Position numbers and translations under genes: made by a program. From the NCBI GenBank assembly GCA_021186555.1, contig JAJKFL010000330.1, forward strand, positions 25,845,444 to 25,909,443: DNA of 64,000 nt. The letters run 5' to 3'. The notes beneath the pieces were generated by a model. The model did no database searches. It saw only the letters and a program-made list of their open reading frames with translations, and had not been told where the DNA came from. Shown here piece by piece: positions 63,481 to 64,000 of this stretch; position 1 is the stretch's first letter; each line of letters starts with the position of its first letter. This DNA comes from Reticulitermes speratus (lineage: Eukaryota; Arthropoda; Insecta; Blattodea; Rhinotermitidae).

Positions 63481-64000
63481 AATACGGCCATCTACAGTGA
63501 AGAGGACGAATCTCTCTTTCCACTAATTGTAACACGGAATCCAAGAAGGATAAAGTGGAGTGGAAAAAAGTGAAGCACACCTGTGCGTGAACTACTAAAT
63601 GTGCGTTTTTGATGACGTAATGAGGTATCAGGGTTTTCCACATGACCTTATCTGATGATAATACATGTGGTAAATGTAATTATAAATTCCTGAAAGTATT
63701 GAGCTTCGAAGTAATGGAAGAACTTTAAGAGATTTTAATTTCATTTCTTGGAAGCCATAACGTCCAACAAAAATGAATAATTAATGACGCAGTTCAACTA
63801 CGAGAATTAGTCAGATGTTTAGTCCTCACGGCAGGGGTTACGAAGATCATGGCCTTTTGGGATATGACAGATGGGTACTAAAGTTTTGGAGAAAACTTAC
63901 CAACTACACCGAGTCACATCTCAGAAGACTGCAACCTTGACTATGTAGTCACGTCTGGTGGTATAAATAAATTAAGAATAACATAGAAACAGCACGGATC

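Overview
The window looks like insect nuclear DNA, most likely from a large-genome cockroach or termite (Blattodea; inference). Reasons: it is A+T-rich, genes are split into short exons with GT-AG introns, there are no bacterial-type operons, and it is dense in decayed LINE, mariner-type, PIF/Harbinger, tRNA-SINE and MITE copies. One gene is a clear arthropod aquaporin of the Prip type. No rRNA, CRISPR array, virus or intact tRNA gene was seen.

Left part (1-24 kb). A block at 264-7533 is present again, almost letter for letter, at 14421-22168. Each copy carries exons 2-4 of a small gene on the minus strand (gene A 4591-7664, gene B 18819-22261), and a pair of plus-strand exons near its left edge. 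The gene encodes a basic N-terminus, a tandem 15-residue repeat and a C-terminal membrane segment. Exon 1 of each gene lies just outside the block and is clearly diverged. This suggests two old tandem paralogues whose downstream parts were recently homogenised. In gene A the last exon has a 2-base deletion that destroys the membrane segment. The block also carries a Tc1/mariner-type element, an ACTTACT/ACTTATTT array, LINE pieces and a 35-base-arm hairpin. Between the copies lie LINE tails, a foldback element and a Harbinger fragment. Copy B is followed by a short degenerate tandem repeat and a LINE piece with a GTND esterase motif.

Middle part (24-32 kb). Plus-strand exons at 24756, 29206 and 31746 form a phase-consistent gene for a small multi-pass membrane protein with a basic tail, possibly ERG28-like. 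Its introns hold two inverted-repeat MITEs, SINEs and a deleted mariner.

Right part (36-64 kb). A complete five-coding-exon Prip aquaporin runs on the minus strand (36099-42992). An upstream exon at 56839-56862 splices in frame and adds about ten residues, which would make the transcription unit at least 20.8 kb. A further noncoding first exon may lie near 63330. The long 5' intron contains three tRNA-derived SINE families, an apparent hAT terminus, LINE tails and simple repeats.
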